From Blautia schinkii DSM 10518 (lineage in GTDB: Bacteria; Bacillota; Clostridia; Lachnospirales; Lachnospiraceae), in assembly GCA_000702025.1 (NCBI GenBank), contig JNKJ01000034.1, positions 1-64,000 of the forward strand: 64,000 nucleotides of DNA, in the 5' to 3' direction. The notes below the pieces were generated by a model. That model was not told where the DNA came from and made no database searches. It saw nothing but the letters and a program-made list of their open reading frames with translations. Position numbers and translations under genes: made by a program. Below are positions 7,613 through 16,483 of this stretch, in pieces. The first letter of the stretch is position 1. Each line of letters begins with the position of its first letter.

Positions 7613-8617
7613 TCATACCTGCTCCAGCGGATGTCTGCCGCGGAAGTGATAAAACGCTCCCAGCATCCCGGCGTCATTTCGATGTCTGGCAAATCTGAGG
7701 GTGGTTTTTTGTGCAATGCTTGGCACAAGATAATGATCCAGCGAAGCCCTGATCTTGTCCTTCAGGTAATCCTCCTGGGCCATAATCCCACCGCCCAGCA
7801 CTACTACCTCGGGGTTCAGTACATAGCAGATATTCGCAATTCCACGCCCCAAAACATCCGTCATCTCCTGGATTGCCTGCACGCAGATTTCGTCACCTTT
7901 CCGCGCAGCCTCAAACACCGCATATCCGTTCCATCTTCTGCGGCCGTTGCCGCTACCGTCCTCATTGCTGCCGCTACCACCGCCGCTGCCCTTGTTGCCA
8001 GCACTATCATTGCTGCCGCCATCACCGTTTCTGCCACCATCATCGCCTCCGGTACCGCCCTTGCGTTCTGTGACTTTACGGGTAAGGATGCTGGCCGCGC
8101 CCAATGTTTGGAAATCACTGTCAAACATGTGCATATACCCAACCTCGCAGGCGCTGTTGCTGTACCCATGGAAAACCTCTCCGTTGATCACAATGCATCC
8201 TCCGATTCCGGTGCCTACCGTCAGCGTAAGCGAAATACTGCTGCCCTTTGCGGCGCCTGAGACACTTTCCGCCAGCCCGGCACAGTTTACATCGTTCTCC
8301 ACCTCACAGGGAATACGGAATTTCTCCTCTATGGTCCTCTTAAAGTTTGTGCCCGCATATTCCGGTATCAGAGGAGCGGCATAAAAAATCTCACCCTTTT
8401 CTACATCCACCATCCCGGCGGTAGAAATACACACGCCTGCCGGATGTACCTTTTCCCGGAAGCTCTCCACAATACCGACCGTCTTTTCCAAAATAGCCGG
8501 GCCGCCCTTATAGGCCTGCGTGGGCATCTCGAAACGCTCAAGGATATTGCCTTTCACATCGATCAGCCCATATTTAATTGCCGTGCCTCCGATATCTATG
8601 CTTACATATCTCTCCAT
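7613..8617 (-). CDS. nanK: ROK-family N-acetylmannosamine kinase (NanK) with a Gly-rich insert
   Basis: The protein has 334 residues and starts with the ROK phosphate loop (YVSIDIGGTAIKYG). It has the catalytic-Asp segment EVENDVNCAGLAE (about 105-117) and TLTVGTGIGGCIV (131-143). The usual Cys-rich ROK zinc motif after EVGYMHM is absent (DSDFQTLGAAS instead), as in several Firmicute ManNAc kinases. Residues 187-227 are a glycine, serine, asparagine and aspartate-rich stretch that normal ROK kinases lack. The conserved region resumes at RWNGYAVFEAARKGD. As the last gene of the nan operon, it should phosphorylate ManNAc to ManNAc-6-P. RBS GGGAGGG precedes the ATG. Confidence 0.87.
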   Translation of the reverse strand: MERYVSIDIGGTAIKYGLIDVKGNILERFEMPTQAYKGGPAILEKTVGIVESFREKVHPAGVCISTAGMVDVEKGEIFYAAPLIPEYAGTNFKRTIEEKFRIPCEVENDVNCAGLAESVSGAAKGSSISLTLTVGTGIGGCIVINGEVFHGYSNSACEVGYMHMFDSDFQTLGAASILTRKVTERKGGTGGDDGGRNGDGGSNDSAGNKGSGGGSGSNEDGSGNGRRRWNGYAVFEAARKGDEICVQAIQEMTDVLGRGIANICYVLNPEVVVLGGGIMAQEDYLKDKIRASLDHYLVPSIAQKTTLRFARHRNDAGMLGAFYHFRGRHPLEQV

Positions 8618-8702
8618 GAAGCCCTCCCTGTTTCCTGCAAATGCTGCCCATAATTCCCATGGATCATATTGCGCTCTTAATCATACCATACTTTATGTAA
8701 AA

Positions 8703-9620
8703 TCACACGTATTTCTCAATAGCATCCCGCACCATTTGGGCAGCCTCTTTCACAATCGGCATATCCGCCTCGATCAGCTCTGCCAAAGGCGCACGAACGC
8801 TGCCGATGTCCAGCTTCTCGTTGATACGCAGGATTTCTTTAATCACTGCATACATATTTCCATGACAGGAGCACATTTTATAGATAATCTCATTGATGGC
8901 ATACTGCAGCTCTCTCGCTTTCTCCATCTCATTGGCTCTGACATGCTCATCCAGCTTTAAAAACAGCTCCGGCATCACACCGTAGGTGCCGCCGATTCCT
9001 GCCTCTGCACCGATCACACGGCCGCTCATGAACTGCTCGTCCGGACCGTTAAAGATGACATAGTCGTCACCTGCCGCAGCCTTAAACATCTGGATGTCCT
9101 GCACCGGCATGGAGGAATTTTTCACGCCAATCACCCGCGGATTTTCCCGCATTTTCTCAAACAACCCCATTGTGAGCGCCACACCTGCAAGCTGCGGGAT
9201 ATTATAGATTACAAAATCCGTATTCGGCGCAGCCGCGCTCATCGCATTCCAATAATCAGCAATGGCATATTCCGGCAGCCGGAAGTAAATCGGTGGAATC
9301 GCCGCAATTGCATCAACGCCCAAACTCTCGGCATGCTTTGCCAGCTCCACGCTGTCCTTCGTATTATTGCAGGCAACATGGGCAATGATCGTGAGCTTGC
9401 CTTTTGCCACAGCCATCACGTTTTCCAGGACGATTTTACGGTCCTCCACACTCTGATAAATACACTCTCCTGAGGAGCCGTTCACATAAAGTCCTTTTAC
9501 GCCCTTTTTCATATGATATTCCGTAAGCGCCCGCACTCTCTCCGGGCTGATCCCGCCGTCATCACCATAACATGCGTAAAAGGCCGGAATCACACCCTTA
9601 TATTTTTCTAAATCTCTCAT
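8703..9620 (-). CDS. nanA: N-acetylneuraminate lyase (NanA)
   Basis: This 305-residue DapA-superfamily TIM barrel has the carboxylate-binding GSSGE motif (48-52), a catalytic Tyr in YNIP (139) and the Schiff-base Lys in GVKNSS (K167). These residues, with the position between nanE and nanK, make the sialic acid aldolase the best choice among DapA relatives. It cleaves N-acetylneuraminate to ManNAc and pyruvate in the cytoplasm. The gene follows nanE by 112 bp of pyrimidine-rich sequence on the plus strand that shows no gene. Confidence 0.93.
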   Translation of the reverse strand: MRDLEKYKGVIPAFYACYGDDGGISPERVRALTEYHMKKGVKGLYVNGSSGECIYQSVEDRKIVLENVMAVAKGKLTIIAHVACNNTKDSVELAKHAESLGVDAIAAIPPIYFRLPEYAIADYWNAMSAAAPNTDFVIYNIPQLAGVALTMGLFEKMRENPRVIGVKNSSMPVQDIQMFKAAAGDDYVIFNGPDEQFMSGRVIGAEAGIGGTYGVMPELFLKLDEHVRANEMEKARELQYAINEIIYKMCSCHGNMYAVIKEILRINEKLDIGSVRAPLAELIEADMPIVKEAAQMVRDAIEKYV

Positions 9621-9732
9621 CTGAATTCCCTCTCTCTCAGCTCCCGGAGCTCTTTATTGCTCCGAAGCCTCTTACTCTGTTCCGAAAGTTATCTCTTTGC
9701 TCTGAAAGCTCCTTTTGCTCCGGCGCCTCTGT

Positions 9733-10419
9733 CTACTCAAGCACCTCTGCGAAAGCCTTGGTGATAAGCTGCGGTCTGGTGATAATGGATCCTACCACCA
9801 CGCTGAAGCAGCCCAGCTCGATCACACGCTTCACCTTTTCCGGTGTATTAATATTTCCTTCGGCAATCACCGGATGCTTTGCCTTTGCAAGGATTTCACG
9901 GATTATCTCGAAATCGTTTGTCTCAATGCGCAGCTCCCTGCTCTGGTCTGTATAACCCACCATAGTGGTGCCGATGAAGTCAAAGCCCAGCTCATCTGCG
10001 TGAAGGGCTTCCTCCACAGTAGAACAGTCTGCCATGAAAAGCTGCTGTGGATACCGCGCCTTTACCTCATGGAAAAACTCATCTAAGGTTTTCCCGCCCG
10101 GACGCAGCGCGCCTGTGGCATCCATGGCAATAATCTCCGGCTGCACCTCCATCAGTTCCTCAACTTCCTTCAAGGTTGCCGTGATATATACTTTTGAGTC
10201 CTCATAATCACGTTTGACAATACCGATCACCGGCAAGTCCACACGCGACTTAATCTCTGCAATATCCTCTTTTGTATTGGCACGTATGCCTCTTGCTCCG
10301 CCTTCCTTTGCAGCAACAGCCATCCTTCCCATAATAAAGGATGAATGCAGGGGCTCATGAGGCAGTGCCTGACATGACACGATCAATTTTCCTTTTAAGC
10401 TCTCTAATCTTTTATCCAT
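9733..10419 (-). CDS. nanE: N-acetylmannosamine-6-phosphate 2-epimerase (NanE)
   Basis: This 228-residue TIM-barrel protein of the NanE family contains SCQALPHEPLH, GGARGIRANT, PVIGIVKRDY, IIAMDAT, LFMADCST, GTTMVGYT, PVIAEGNINT and VVVGSIITRP. These cover the substrate- and phosphate-binding loops and the catalytic Lys and Glu regions of the family. It converts ManNAc-6-P to GlcNAc-6-P, the exit of the sialic acid pathway into amino-sugar metabolism. A GGAGGAAG site lies upstream. It terminates with TAG, which shows TAG is an ordinary stop in this genome. Confidence 0.95.
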   Translation of the reverse strand: MDKRLESLKGKLIVSCQALPHEPLHSSFIMGRMAVAAKEGGARGIRANTKEDIAEIKSRVDLPVIGIVKRDYEDSKVYITATLKEVEELMEVQPEIIAMDATGALRPGGKTLDEFFHEVKARYPQQLFMADCSTVEEALHADELGFDFIGTTMVGYTDQSRELRIETNDFEIIREILAKAKHPVIAEGNINTPEKVKRVIELGCFSVVVGSIITRPQLITKAFAEVLE

Positions 10420-10480
10420 ATAGCTTCCTCCTGCTTTTGTTAAGCGGATTATAATTGTTTTAAAACTTCATAATCTACTG

Positions 10481-10933
10481 CTAAACCACAGAAACCTTGA
10501 CTACACATTTCTTTAATCTGCGGTTCTCCTCCGCTGCGATACCGGGCATATGCGGCTCCTGGGCCATGCAGACAATGAACCTGTCCTTTCCCATCACACA
10601 AGAGGCTGAACGCTTGCACACGACTGTGCCGAAATCCGTATCAGGGTTGAATTCGTCAAGAGCACTCTCTGAATCCAAACCGATTTCTATGATTTCCGTA
10701 CCCTCCAGGTCAATCTGAATATCCATATATTTCTTATGGATCTCAAATTTCCCCGACTCAGCGTCATGGGCCTGTGCTTCCATCACATTGACAAACACCT
10801 TGTCGCCCCACACCTCCGTGCGTCCTAAAGGCAGAGAGCCTAAATCTGTGTCAGCCAAAAAGTCCAGGGCCACATCCAGCCATTTTGAAATTCCATGATA
10901 TCTTTTTACATTTTCCAGCCTGTCGTATATCAT
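10481..10933 (-). CDS. YhcH/YjgK/YiaL-family protein, likely sialic acid anomerase/mutarotase
   Basis: The protein has about 150 residues, starting MIYDRLENV. It carries the family's cupin-type signature: the KFEIHKKYMDIQ motif with metal-ligating Glu/His, then the EPHMPGI segment. YhcH-type proteins travel with nan genes and have been linked to interconversion of sialic acid anomers. The in-frame TTG at 10945 is rejected as start because GGAGAAGG sits directly before the ATG at 10933. The gene lies between the ABC permeases and nanE, so it is part of the same operon. Confidence 0.85.
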   Translation of the reverse strand: MIYDRLENVKRYHGISKWLDVALDFLADTDLGSLPLGRTEVWGDKVFVNVMEAQAHDAESGKFEIHKKYMDIQIDLEGTEIIEIGLDSESALDEFNPDTDFGTVVCKRSASCVMGKDRFIVCMAQEPHMPGIAAEENRRLKKCVVKVSVV

Positions 10934-10989
10934 AACCTTCTCCAATTCATAAACCAGCCGTTAAGCCATCTGCATTATTCCGGCCATCA

Positions 10990-11820
10990 TCAGCCCTTGA
11001 CAGCGCCCATGGTGATACCCTGGGTAAAGTATTTCTGGAATACCAGGAATACCGTTACGATTGGCACAGCGGCCAGTGCGGCACCGGCCATAATCAAACC
11101 GTAGTTGGTAGCCATCTCTGCCTGCAGTGTGGCAACACCCAGGGAGATTGTCAGCTTGTTTCTCGAGGAAAGCATAACCAACTGCATAAAGTAATCATTC
11201 CAGGTATTGATAAAGGTAAATATCGCTAACGCTGCAAAACCCGGCTTTACGATAGGAAATGCAATATTGGTAAAGGTTTTCAGCTCATTACATCCGTCAA
11301 TCTTGGCTGATTCCAGAAGCTCGGTGGGAATGTTTTCACTGAACTGCTTCATCAGGAACACACCGAAGGGCCAGCCGATGAGCGGAAGGATTACCGCCGC
11401 AAGCGTATCATGGATACCCATGAAGCTGATAATACGCACAAGGGGGACCAGGATAACCTGCTTCGGAAGTGCCATCGCTCCGATAAAAATAGAGAATAAA
11501 AGTTTCTGTCCGTAAAATCGCTTCTTTGCCAGCACGTAGCCTGCCAATGATGAGGTCACACATACCAGGAGCATGGTGATGAGTGCGATAAGCACACTGT
11601 TGATCAGCCAGCTTCCTGCAGGATTCTGTACCAGCAGCTTTTGAAAGTTTTCCAGGGTAGGATTCTGGGGCCACCACTGCGGCGGTATCTTGATCGTATC
11701 CCCCTGAGACTTGAATGCGCCTGTCATAATCCAATAAAACGGAAATACAAACATGATCGTAAGCAGACTGAGGATGATAATTGTAATTACACTAAACGGT
11801 GTCCATTTTTTCTTTGTCAT
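10990..11820 (-). CDS. Carbohydrate ABC transporter permease, MalG type
   Basis: This 276-residue permease of the binding-protein-dependent CUT1 type has six predicted membrane segments. Its EAA loop (ELLESAKIDGCNELKTFTNIAFPIVKP, about 168-194) contacts the ATPase. No ATPase gene is present in this locus, so a shared MsmK-like ATPase encoded elsewhere is probable. Its position in the nan operon points to sialic acid import. GGGGGAGGAG lies upstream, and it follows the partner permease by 15 bp. Confidence 0.9.
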   Translation of the reverse strand: MTKKKWTPFSVITIIILSLLTIMFVFPFYWIMTGAFKSQGDTIKIPPQWWPQNPTLENFQKLLVQNPAGSWLINSVLIALITMLLVCVTSSLAGYVLAKKRFYGQKLLFSIFIGAMALPKQVILVPLVRIISFMGIHDTLAAVILPLIGWPFGVFLMKQFSENIPTELLESAKIDGCNELKTFTNIAFPIVKPGFAALAIFTFINTWNDYFMQLVMLSSRNKLTISLGVATLQAEMATNYGLIMAGAALAAVPIVTVFLVFQKYFTQGITMGAVKG

Positions 11821-11835
11821 TGTCTCTCCTCCCCC

Positions 11836-12723
11836 TTAATATTCAACGTCATTGCCCAGAAGCTTAAACTGTGCAAAGCTGATCAGACCGATTAAAGCAG
11901 CGAGGAACACGCCCATGGTATTCGCATATCCGTATTCGGAAAGCTTGAACGCTTTTTCGTACAGATAATACATGATGGTGCTCGTCGCATAATTGGGTCC
12001 GCCGTTCGTCAATAGCTGTATGAGCGAGAAACACTGGAAAGAGTTGATAGTCGTGATGACAACTATGTACAAGGTGGTCGGCAGAAGACTTGGCCATTTG
12101 ATTTTCCAGAACACCTGGAACTCCGTAGCGCCGTCCACTCTCGCTGCCTCCACAAGAGACTGGTCGATATTTCCCATAGCCGCAATATAAAGGATGATTG
12201 GCTGGCCCACCGCTGTGGTCAAAAGAATGATAATGATCGCCAGCAGTGCATAACGCTTGTCGCCAAGCCAGCTGATCGGCTGACTGATCACACTTGCGGA
12301 ACGGAGAAGATAATTCAGAATACCGGAGAGCGGGTCGTAGATCCATTTCCATACAACCACTACTGCAACCGTACCAGTAACAACCGGCAGGAAAAATACA
12401 CAACGGAAAAAAGAACGGGTGAATACGTTTCTCTCATAGGTCTGAGATGCAACGAACAATGCAAAAATAACTACTACCGGAACAGAACCGACCACGATGA
12501 TCAGTGTATTTCTCAGGGATTTGAGGAATATCGGGTCTGTAAACATACGTACATAATTCTTAAGCCCCACAAAGGTAAAATCCGTCATGGTATAATTAAA
12601 AAAGCTGGTTACAAGTCCCATTATCATAGGCGCCAGCACAAATACCAGGAAAAAGAGTAAAACCGGAGCAAGGAAAATATAGGAAACAATCGTTTCCCTC
12701 ATTCTTAATTTATTGAATTTCAT
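11836..12723 (-). CDS. Carbohydrate ABC transporter permease, MalF type
   Basis: This 295-residue CUT1 permease has six membrane spans and an EAA motif (SLVEAARVDGATEFQVFWKIKWP, about 182-204). It forms the heterodimer with the next gene. It is separated from the upstream solute-binding gene by a 152-bp spacer that holds a long stem-loop. RBS GGAGGT. Confidence 0.9.
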   Translation of the reverse strand: MKFNKLRMRETIVSYIFLAPVLLFFLVFVLAPMIMGLVTSFFNYTMTDFTFVGLKNYVRMFTDPIFLKSLRNTLIIVVGSVPVVVIFALFVASQTYERNVFTRSFFRCVFFLPVVTGTVAVVVVWKWIYDPLSGILNYLLRSASVISQPISWLGDKRYALLAIIIILLTTAVGQPIILYIAAMGNIDQSLVEAARVDGATEFQVFWKIKWPSLLPTTLYIVVITTINSFQCFSLIQLLTNGGPNYATSTIMYYLYEKAFKLSEYGYANTMGVFLAALIGLISFAQFKLLGNDVEY

Positions 12724-12761
12724 GATGTCTTACCTCCACTGACTATCTTGCGAGATAAATG

Positions 12762-12858
12762 GAGCTGTCAGAAAATGAATGGTATACACTATATCTGGTT
12801 AGGCAGAAACCGTGTCCGCAACAATATATAGTGCTTGAATTTCATTTTCCGACAGCCC
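12762..12858 (-). promoter_or_regulatory. Long stem-loop between the binding-protein and permease genes
   Basis: Outer arms around 12764-12779 and 12841-12856 pair over 16 bases with one G-U. Inner arms CACTATAT (12787-12794) and ATATAGTG (12826-12833) pair exactly. No T tract follows on the minus strand. The position suggests an RNA-stabilising or attenuating structure that keeps binding-protein mRNA more abundant than permease mRNA (inference). Confidence 0.65.
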
Positions 12859-12875
12859 CGATGATCTAGTTTGCT

Positions 12876-14171
12876 TTATTGTGCTGCTTTTGCGATGGTT
12901 TCGTTAGCTTTTGCAGTGAAGTCTGCCAATGCTTCCTTCGGCTCTACATCACCGTTGGAGATAGCCTGGCACATTGGGAACCATAAGGTTCTCATCTCTG
13001 CAAAACCATCGATGGTGTTGTAGTATGGAGAATAATATTTAGTCCAGCTGCCCAGAGTCTGCATTCTATCGTCCTCATACAGATCTCCGAAAGAGGTACG
13101 AACCGGGAAAGAACCTGTTCTGATAACGTCCTTTGGTCCCCATTCTGCGTCATCACACATGAACTGGATGAATTTCTTGGAAGCTTCAATCTTAGCGTCG
13201 TCGCCGTTGTTGAATACGCAGAAACCATTTACAAGGTATTCCAGTGCCGGAACTCCGTCGTCAGACGGGAACGGAACTTCAATGAATTCCACGCCGCTGC
13301 TCTCAAGCAGTGCTGCCTGGGTTCCTGGCTGTGCCGGTGACCAGAGGATGGAGAAAGAGGTCTGGCCGTTTGCAAAGTTCTGGATATCTGCGGATCCGTC
13401 ATACTGTGCGCCGTTCATCAGTAAACCATCATCGATCAGAGATTTGATAAGCTCCATAGCTTTTACGGAATTCTCATCGTCTGTGGTGTACTTGGTAACA
13501 GCTTCATCTGTGATTGCTGTGCTGTACAGGTTGGTGAAGAATGCACGCGGACCCTGGTCGCCGCCCTGGCCGTTACAGAAGAAAGAGCCTGGGTTGTAGC
13601 CTTTGTCCTTTAATGCTGTGAGAACTTCTACGAACTCATCTGTGGTCCAACCGTCTTTAATCTTATCTGCAACGCCTGCGTCCTCTGCCATCTGTTTGTT
13701 AAATACCATGTAGAACGGTGCGGAGCTGATTGGATACATATAAGCGGTATCCCCTGCCTTGCAGGCGGAAAGTAATGCATCGTTATTTACATCTTTTACG
13801 AATTCATCTGTGAACATGTCATCCAGAGGAGCCAGCTTGCCGGCTTTTCCATATGTAATGATACGTCCTGGTGCATCGAAAAGAACGTCTGCCATTGTTC
13901 CGGCTTCGATTGCTGTTGTGATTTTCTCCGGTCCTGCTGTGAAGTCGATTGTCTCTAACTTAACGCTGATGTCCGGGTTCGCTGCCTGGAATGCATCAAT
14001 GATGGTCTGCTCGTAGGTTCCTACACCATCATCCGCGTTTTCCTGGGTGTAAGTCGGGAATGCCCACCAGGTAATTTCTGTTTGCTCTGCTGCCATAACA
14101 GATGTGCCGCCCACTCCCAGTGATGCAACCATTGCACCAGTCAACAGAACAGATAATAATCTCTTTCTCAT
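12876..14171 (-). CDS. Extracellular solute-binding protein of the sialic acid ABC transporter
   Basis: The protein has 431 residues with a typical signal peptide ([20 protein letters not shown], cleavage probably after VMA). The mature part is a family 1 sugar-binding protein ([13 protein letters not shown] start; later [14 protein letters not shown]). No lipobox Cys is visible, although Gram-positive binding proteins are usually lipoproteins. It heads the nan operon, so sialic acid or a sialic acid derivative (for example 2,7-anhydro-Neu5Ac) is the likely ligand; the exact ligand cannot be read from sequence. RBS AAGGAGG. Confidence 0.85.
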   Translation of the reverse strand: MRKRLLSVLLTGAMVASLGVGGTSVMAAEQTEITWWAFPTYTQENADDGVGTYEQTIIDAFQAANPDISVKLETIDFTAGPEKITTAIEAGTMADVLFDAPGRIITYGKAGKLAPLDDMFTDEFVKDVNNDALLSACKAGDTAYMYPISSAPFYMVFNKQMAEDAGVADKIKDGWTTDEFVEVLTALKDKGYNPGSFFCNGQGGDQGPRAFFTNLYSTAITDEAVTKYTTDDENSVKAMELIKSLIDDGLLMNGAQYDGSADIQNFANGQTSFSILWSPAQPGTQAALLESSGVEFIEVPFPSDDGVPALEYLVNGFCVFNNGDDAKIEASKKFIQFMCDDAEWGPKDVIRTGSFPVRTSFGDLYEDDRMQTLGSWTKYYSPYYNTIDGFAEMRTLWFPMCQAISNGDVEPKEALADFTAKANETIAKAAQ

Positions 14172-14329
14172 GTTTTTTTCCTCCTTAGGCTTTTTGCATT
14201 CTTTGTTTATTATGTTCGTTTGAAAAACAGTATGTGAACTTTTTTCGTGTTTTTCACTAAAACAAATATAGCATATGTGGAAATATTTTTTAATATTATT
14301 TTAAGAAAAAAATATTTTTTATTTTCTAT

Positions 14330-14358
14330 TTGCATATAGCATTGTAAGGTGGTATGAT
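14330..14358 (+). promoter_or_regulatory. Promoter of the SGNH esterase gene
   Basis: TTGCAT (14330-14335), a 17-bp spacer, and TATGAT (14353-14358) lie on the plus strand, about 130 bp upstream of the SGNH gene. The 319-bp divergent region also serves the nan operon, but I see no clear minus-strand consensus. Confidence 0.5.
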
Positions 14359-14418
14359 AAATTATGGAGAAATTGTGTTTTGATCGGTGTCTGGGTGCAA
14401 ACAGTTTCCGCGGATACA

Positions 14419-14450
14419 GATACTTTGATACTTTGATACTTAGATACTTA
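14419..14450 (+). repeat. Four 8-bp tandem repeats in the SGNH leader
   Basis: Four consecutive units of GATACTTT or GATACTTA fill 14419-14450, between the predicted promoter and the start codon at 14491. Such short tandem repeats can change copy number by slippage. Confidence 0.85.
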
Positions 14451-14490
14451 AGAATTTTGTAAGATTACGCGACCAAGGAGGAATTAAGAT

Positions 14491-15171
14491 ATGGCTTCCT
14501 ATATAAATACAAAAAATATAAATGCAAAGAATATCAAGACGATCGTCTGCTTTGGTGATTCCAATACGCATGGTTATAATTCTTTTGACGGCGGACGCTT
14601 CGGTACGGAGGAACGCTGGCCCTGTGTCTTAGAGAGTCTGCTGCCTGAGGACTACACGGTAAGGGAGGAAGGCTTAAGCGGTCGTACTACCGTTTTCAGC
14701 GATCCCTTATTCGAGGGGCTGGACGGTCTTTCCTATATTTTTCCGTGTCTTATGACGCATGAGCCTGTGGATCTGCTGATCATCATGCTGGGCACCAATG
14801 ATACGAAGGAGCGCTTCTGCGTCAATCCGGAAAACATTGCCAAGGGCATGGGACGCCTGCTCCAGAAAGCACTGGTTGCCAGGGACGCATGGCGGAACAG
14901 CCCCAATATCCTCGTCATCGCTCCGCCTCCTATTGAAGATGGTTATGAAAATTCGGACATTGGAAGCGAGATGGGCCGGGGCTGTGTGGAAAAATCCCGC
15001 AGACTTGCCCCGCTTTTTAAAGAAGTGGCTGAGCAGAACGGCTGCCGCTTTCTGGACGCCGGGGCTATAGAAGGGGTACACATGGCCCCTTATGATCACA
15101 TGCATTTAAGCAGGGAAAGCCACCGGCTGATGGCCGAGCGGCTGGCCAAGGAAATTCCGAAGCTCATTTAA
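14491..15171 (+). CDS. SGNH/GDSL-family esterase
   Basis: The 226-residue cytoplasmic protein has no signal peptide. Block I is FGDSNTHGYN with nucleophile Ser24; block II is in GLSGRTT; block III is MLGTNDTKERF; block V is DHMHLSRESH with the catalytic Asp/His. This is the SGNH hydrolase layout found in arylesterases and acetylesterases. It is divergent from the nan operon and next to a NanS-like gene, so removal of O-acetyl groups from sialic acids or glycans is plausible. RBS AAGGAGG. Confidence 0.85.
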   Translation: MASYINTKNINAKNIKTIVCFGDSNTHGYNSFDGGRFGTEERWPCVLESLLPEDYTVREEGLSGRTTVFSDPLFEGLDGLSYIFPCLMTHEPVDLLIIMLGTNDTKERFCVNPENIAKGMGRLLQKALVARDAWRNSPNILVIAPPPIEDGYENSDIGSEMGRGCVEKSRRLAPLFKEVAEQNGCRFLDAGAIEGVHMAPYDHMHLSRESHRLMAERLAKEIPKLI

Positions 15172-15214
15172 CCTTTCTGCATATTGCGGACATCCTCCGG
15201 AAGTCCGGCAGCCA

Positions 15215-15262
15215 AAAAACCTCCCAAGATACGTGAAGTCCTCACATATCCGGGAGGTTTTT
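15215..15262. terminator. Bidirectional terminator between convergent esterase genes
   Basis: Arms AAAAACCTCCC (15215-15225) and GGGAGGTTTTT (15252-15262) pair perfectly, with an inner stem GATACGTGA/TCACATATC. T runs lie on both sides. It serves the SGNH gene (plus) and the SASA gene (minus). Confidence 0.9.
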
Positions 15263-15308
15263 CTATACTTTCTATATAATGATATCTCAGTTACTAATAT
15301 CTAAGTTA

Positions 15309-16196
15309 CTATCCTAAGTTTCTCCGCCACATCATCCTCATCTTCTCTGCCACCCGGGGTGCAACTACTTTCAAATAGGCATCATTTCCGAAATGACAGG
15401 CACGTACTGAAGCGGTCAGCCCTGTGCCGTTGACTTCATTGGAATCCGTATCCCTTGGTATTTCTACATAAGTCTGCGGATTCCAGGAACGGTAATTCTC
15501 CCAGATACGTGCACATTCACCCTGGGCATACCAGTGCCCGACTGTTTCCACGTTATACCACACATCACGGTCCCAGTCCCCTTTAAAGACACGTCCGGGG
15601 AATCTCTCCCGGAAATACATAAGGAAATCCTTCGTCATCTTCTCAAAGCCAGCCATATGTCCCGCCGCATCCCCGGCATCCTGCTCACCCTGAATCCACA
15701 CAACGCCCAGGAATTTGTTAGCCTCATTCAAGTTAAGCGCATATTCGATGCGAGCCTTCATTGCCATATAATATGCCGAATCCACACCCCACCGCAAAAT
15801 TCCCGGTTCCGGGCGCAGCTCTTTCTCCAGATACGCACCCGGCTCTCCTACGGTAAAGCCCGTTCCGCCGTAAGCACAGGAGATTACGAGAATCTGATAA
15901 TCCTCAGGGATATCATCCAGAAGTAAATCGCAAAGCGGCAGATGGATTCCCTTGGTACCCTGATTGGGTTCCCGGTTATCCGGGTTGCTGTAGGGCCGAA
16001 GGTCCTGATAGCTCTGCGCACATACGCCCAGGGGAATCAGTTTTAAATTGTCAGCCCCGTAGAGCCCTAACTGCCGAATCCGCCCACCCCGAAACTGTTT
16101 TACATATCCAGGTTTCACACAGGACTCGTCGTATCCCACCGCATTGGACTGTCCGGCTACACACAATATCATAAATTTTTGATTTTCATTCTGCAT
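15309..16196 (-). CDS. Sialate O-acetylesterase (SASA-domain, NanS-like)
   Basis: The protein has 295 residues without a signal peptide. The SASA (DUF303) nucleophile motif is VAGQSNAVGY (Ser17), the WIQGEQDA block is near residue 169, and a C-terminal ACHFGNDAYLKVVAP block holds the catalytic His. This family deacetylates O-acetylated sialic acids so that NanA can act on them. Its location 1 kb from the nan operon supports the assignment. Because it is cytoplasmic, deacetylation would follow uptake. A GGGGGAG site precedes the ATG. Confidence 0.88.
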   Translation of the reverse strand: MQNENQKFMILCVAGQSNAVGYDESCVKPGYVKQFRGGRIRQLGLYGADNLKLIPLGVCAQSYQDLRPYSNPDNREPNQGTKGIHLPLCDLLLDDIPEDYQILVISCAYGGTGFTVGEPGAYLEKELRPEPGILRWGVDSAYYMAMKARIEYALNLNEANKFLGVVWIQGEQDAGDAAGHMAGFEKMTKDFLMYFRERFPGRVFKGDWDRDVWYNVETVGHWYAQGECARIWENYRSWNPQTYVEIPRDTDSNEVNGTGLTASVRACHFGNDAYLKVVAPRVAEKMRMMWRRNLG

Positions 16197-16483
16197 ATCA
16201 GCTCCCCCTTTTTAAACTGACAGTTTGAAACTTTTTTCCATTTTTGTATTTTACCATGTACTGCGAAACCTGTAAACAGATGGAGTGGGATTAATCGCAT
16301 ACATTATACACGTTTACTCAATCTTTATTATTTCTTAGGAAATCCTCAAATCTAAGTTAATGTACCCCGCGGCGGCATCCTTTATAATAAGCTTAAAATA
16401 CCGTGAGCAACACGATACGAGGAGAACTTACTATGAAAATTATGATATTTTACTTTTCATTCCCCTCTCTCAAACATAGTTGA

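Noticed and set aside
7631..8384. Long plus-strand frames rich in Ala, Pro and Cys opposite nanK
   Set aside because: They are antisense shadows created by the repetitive GC-rich insert of nanK.
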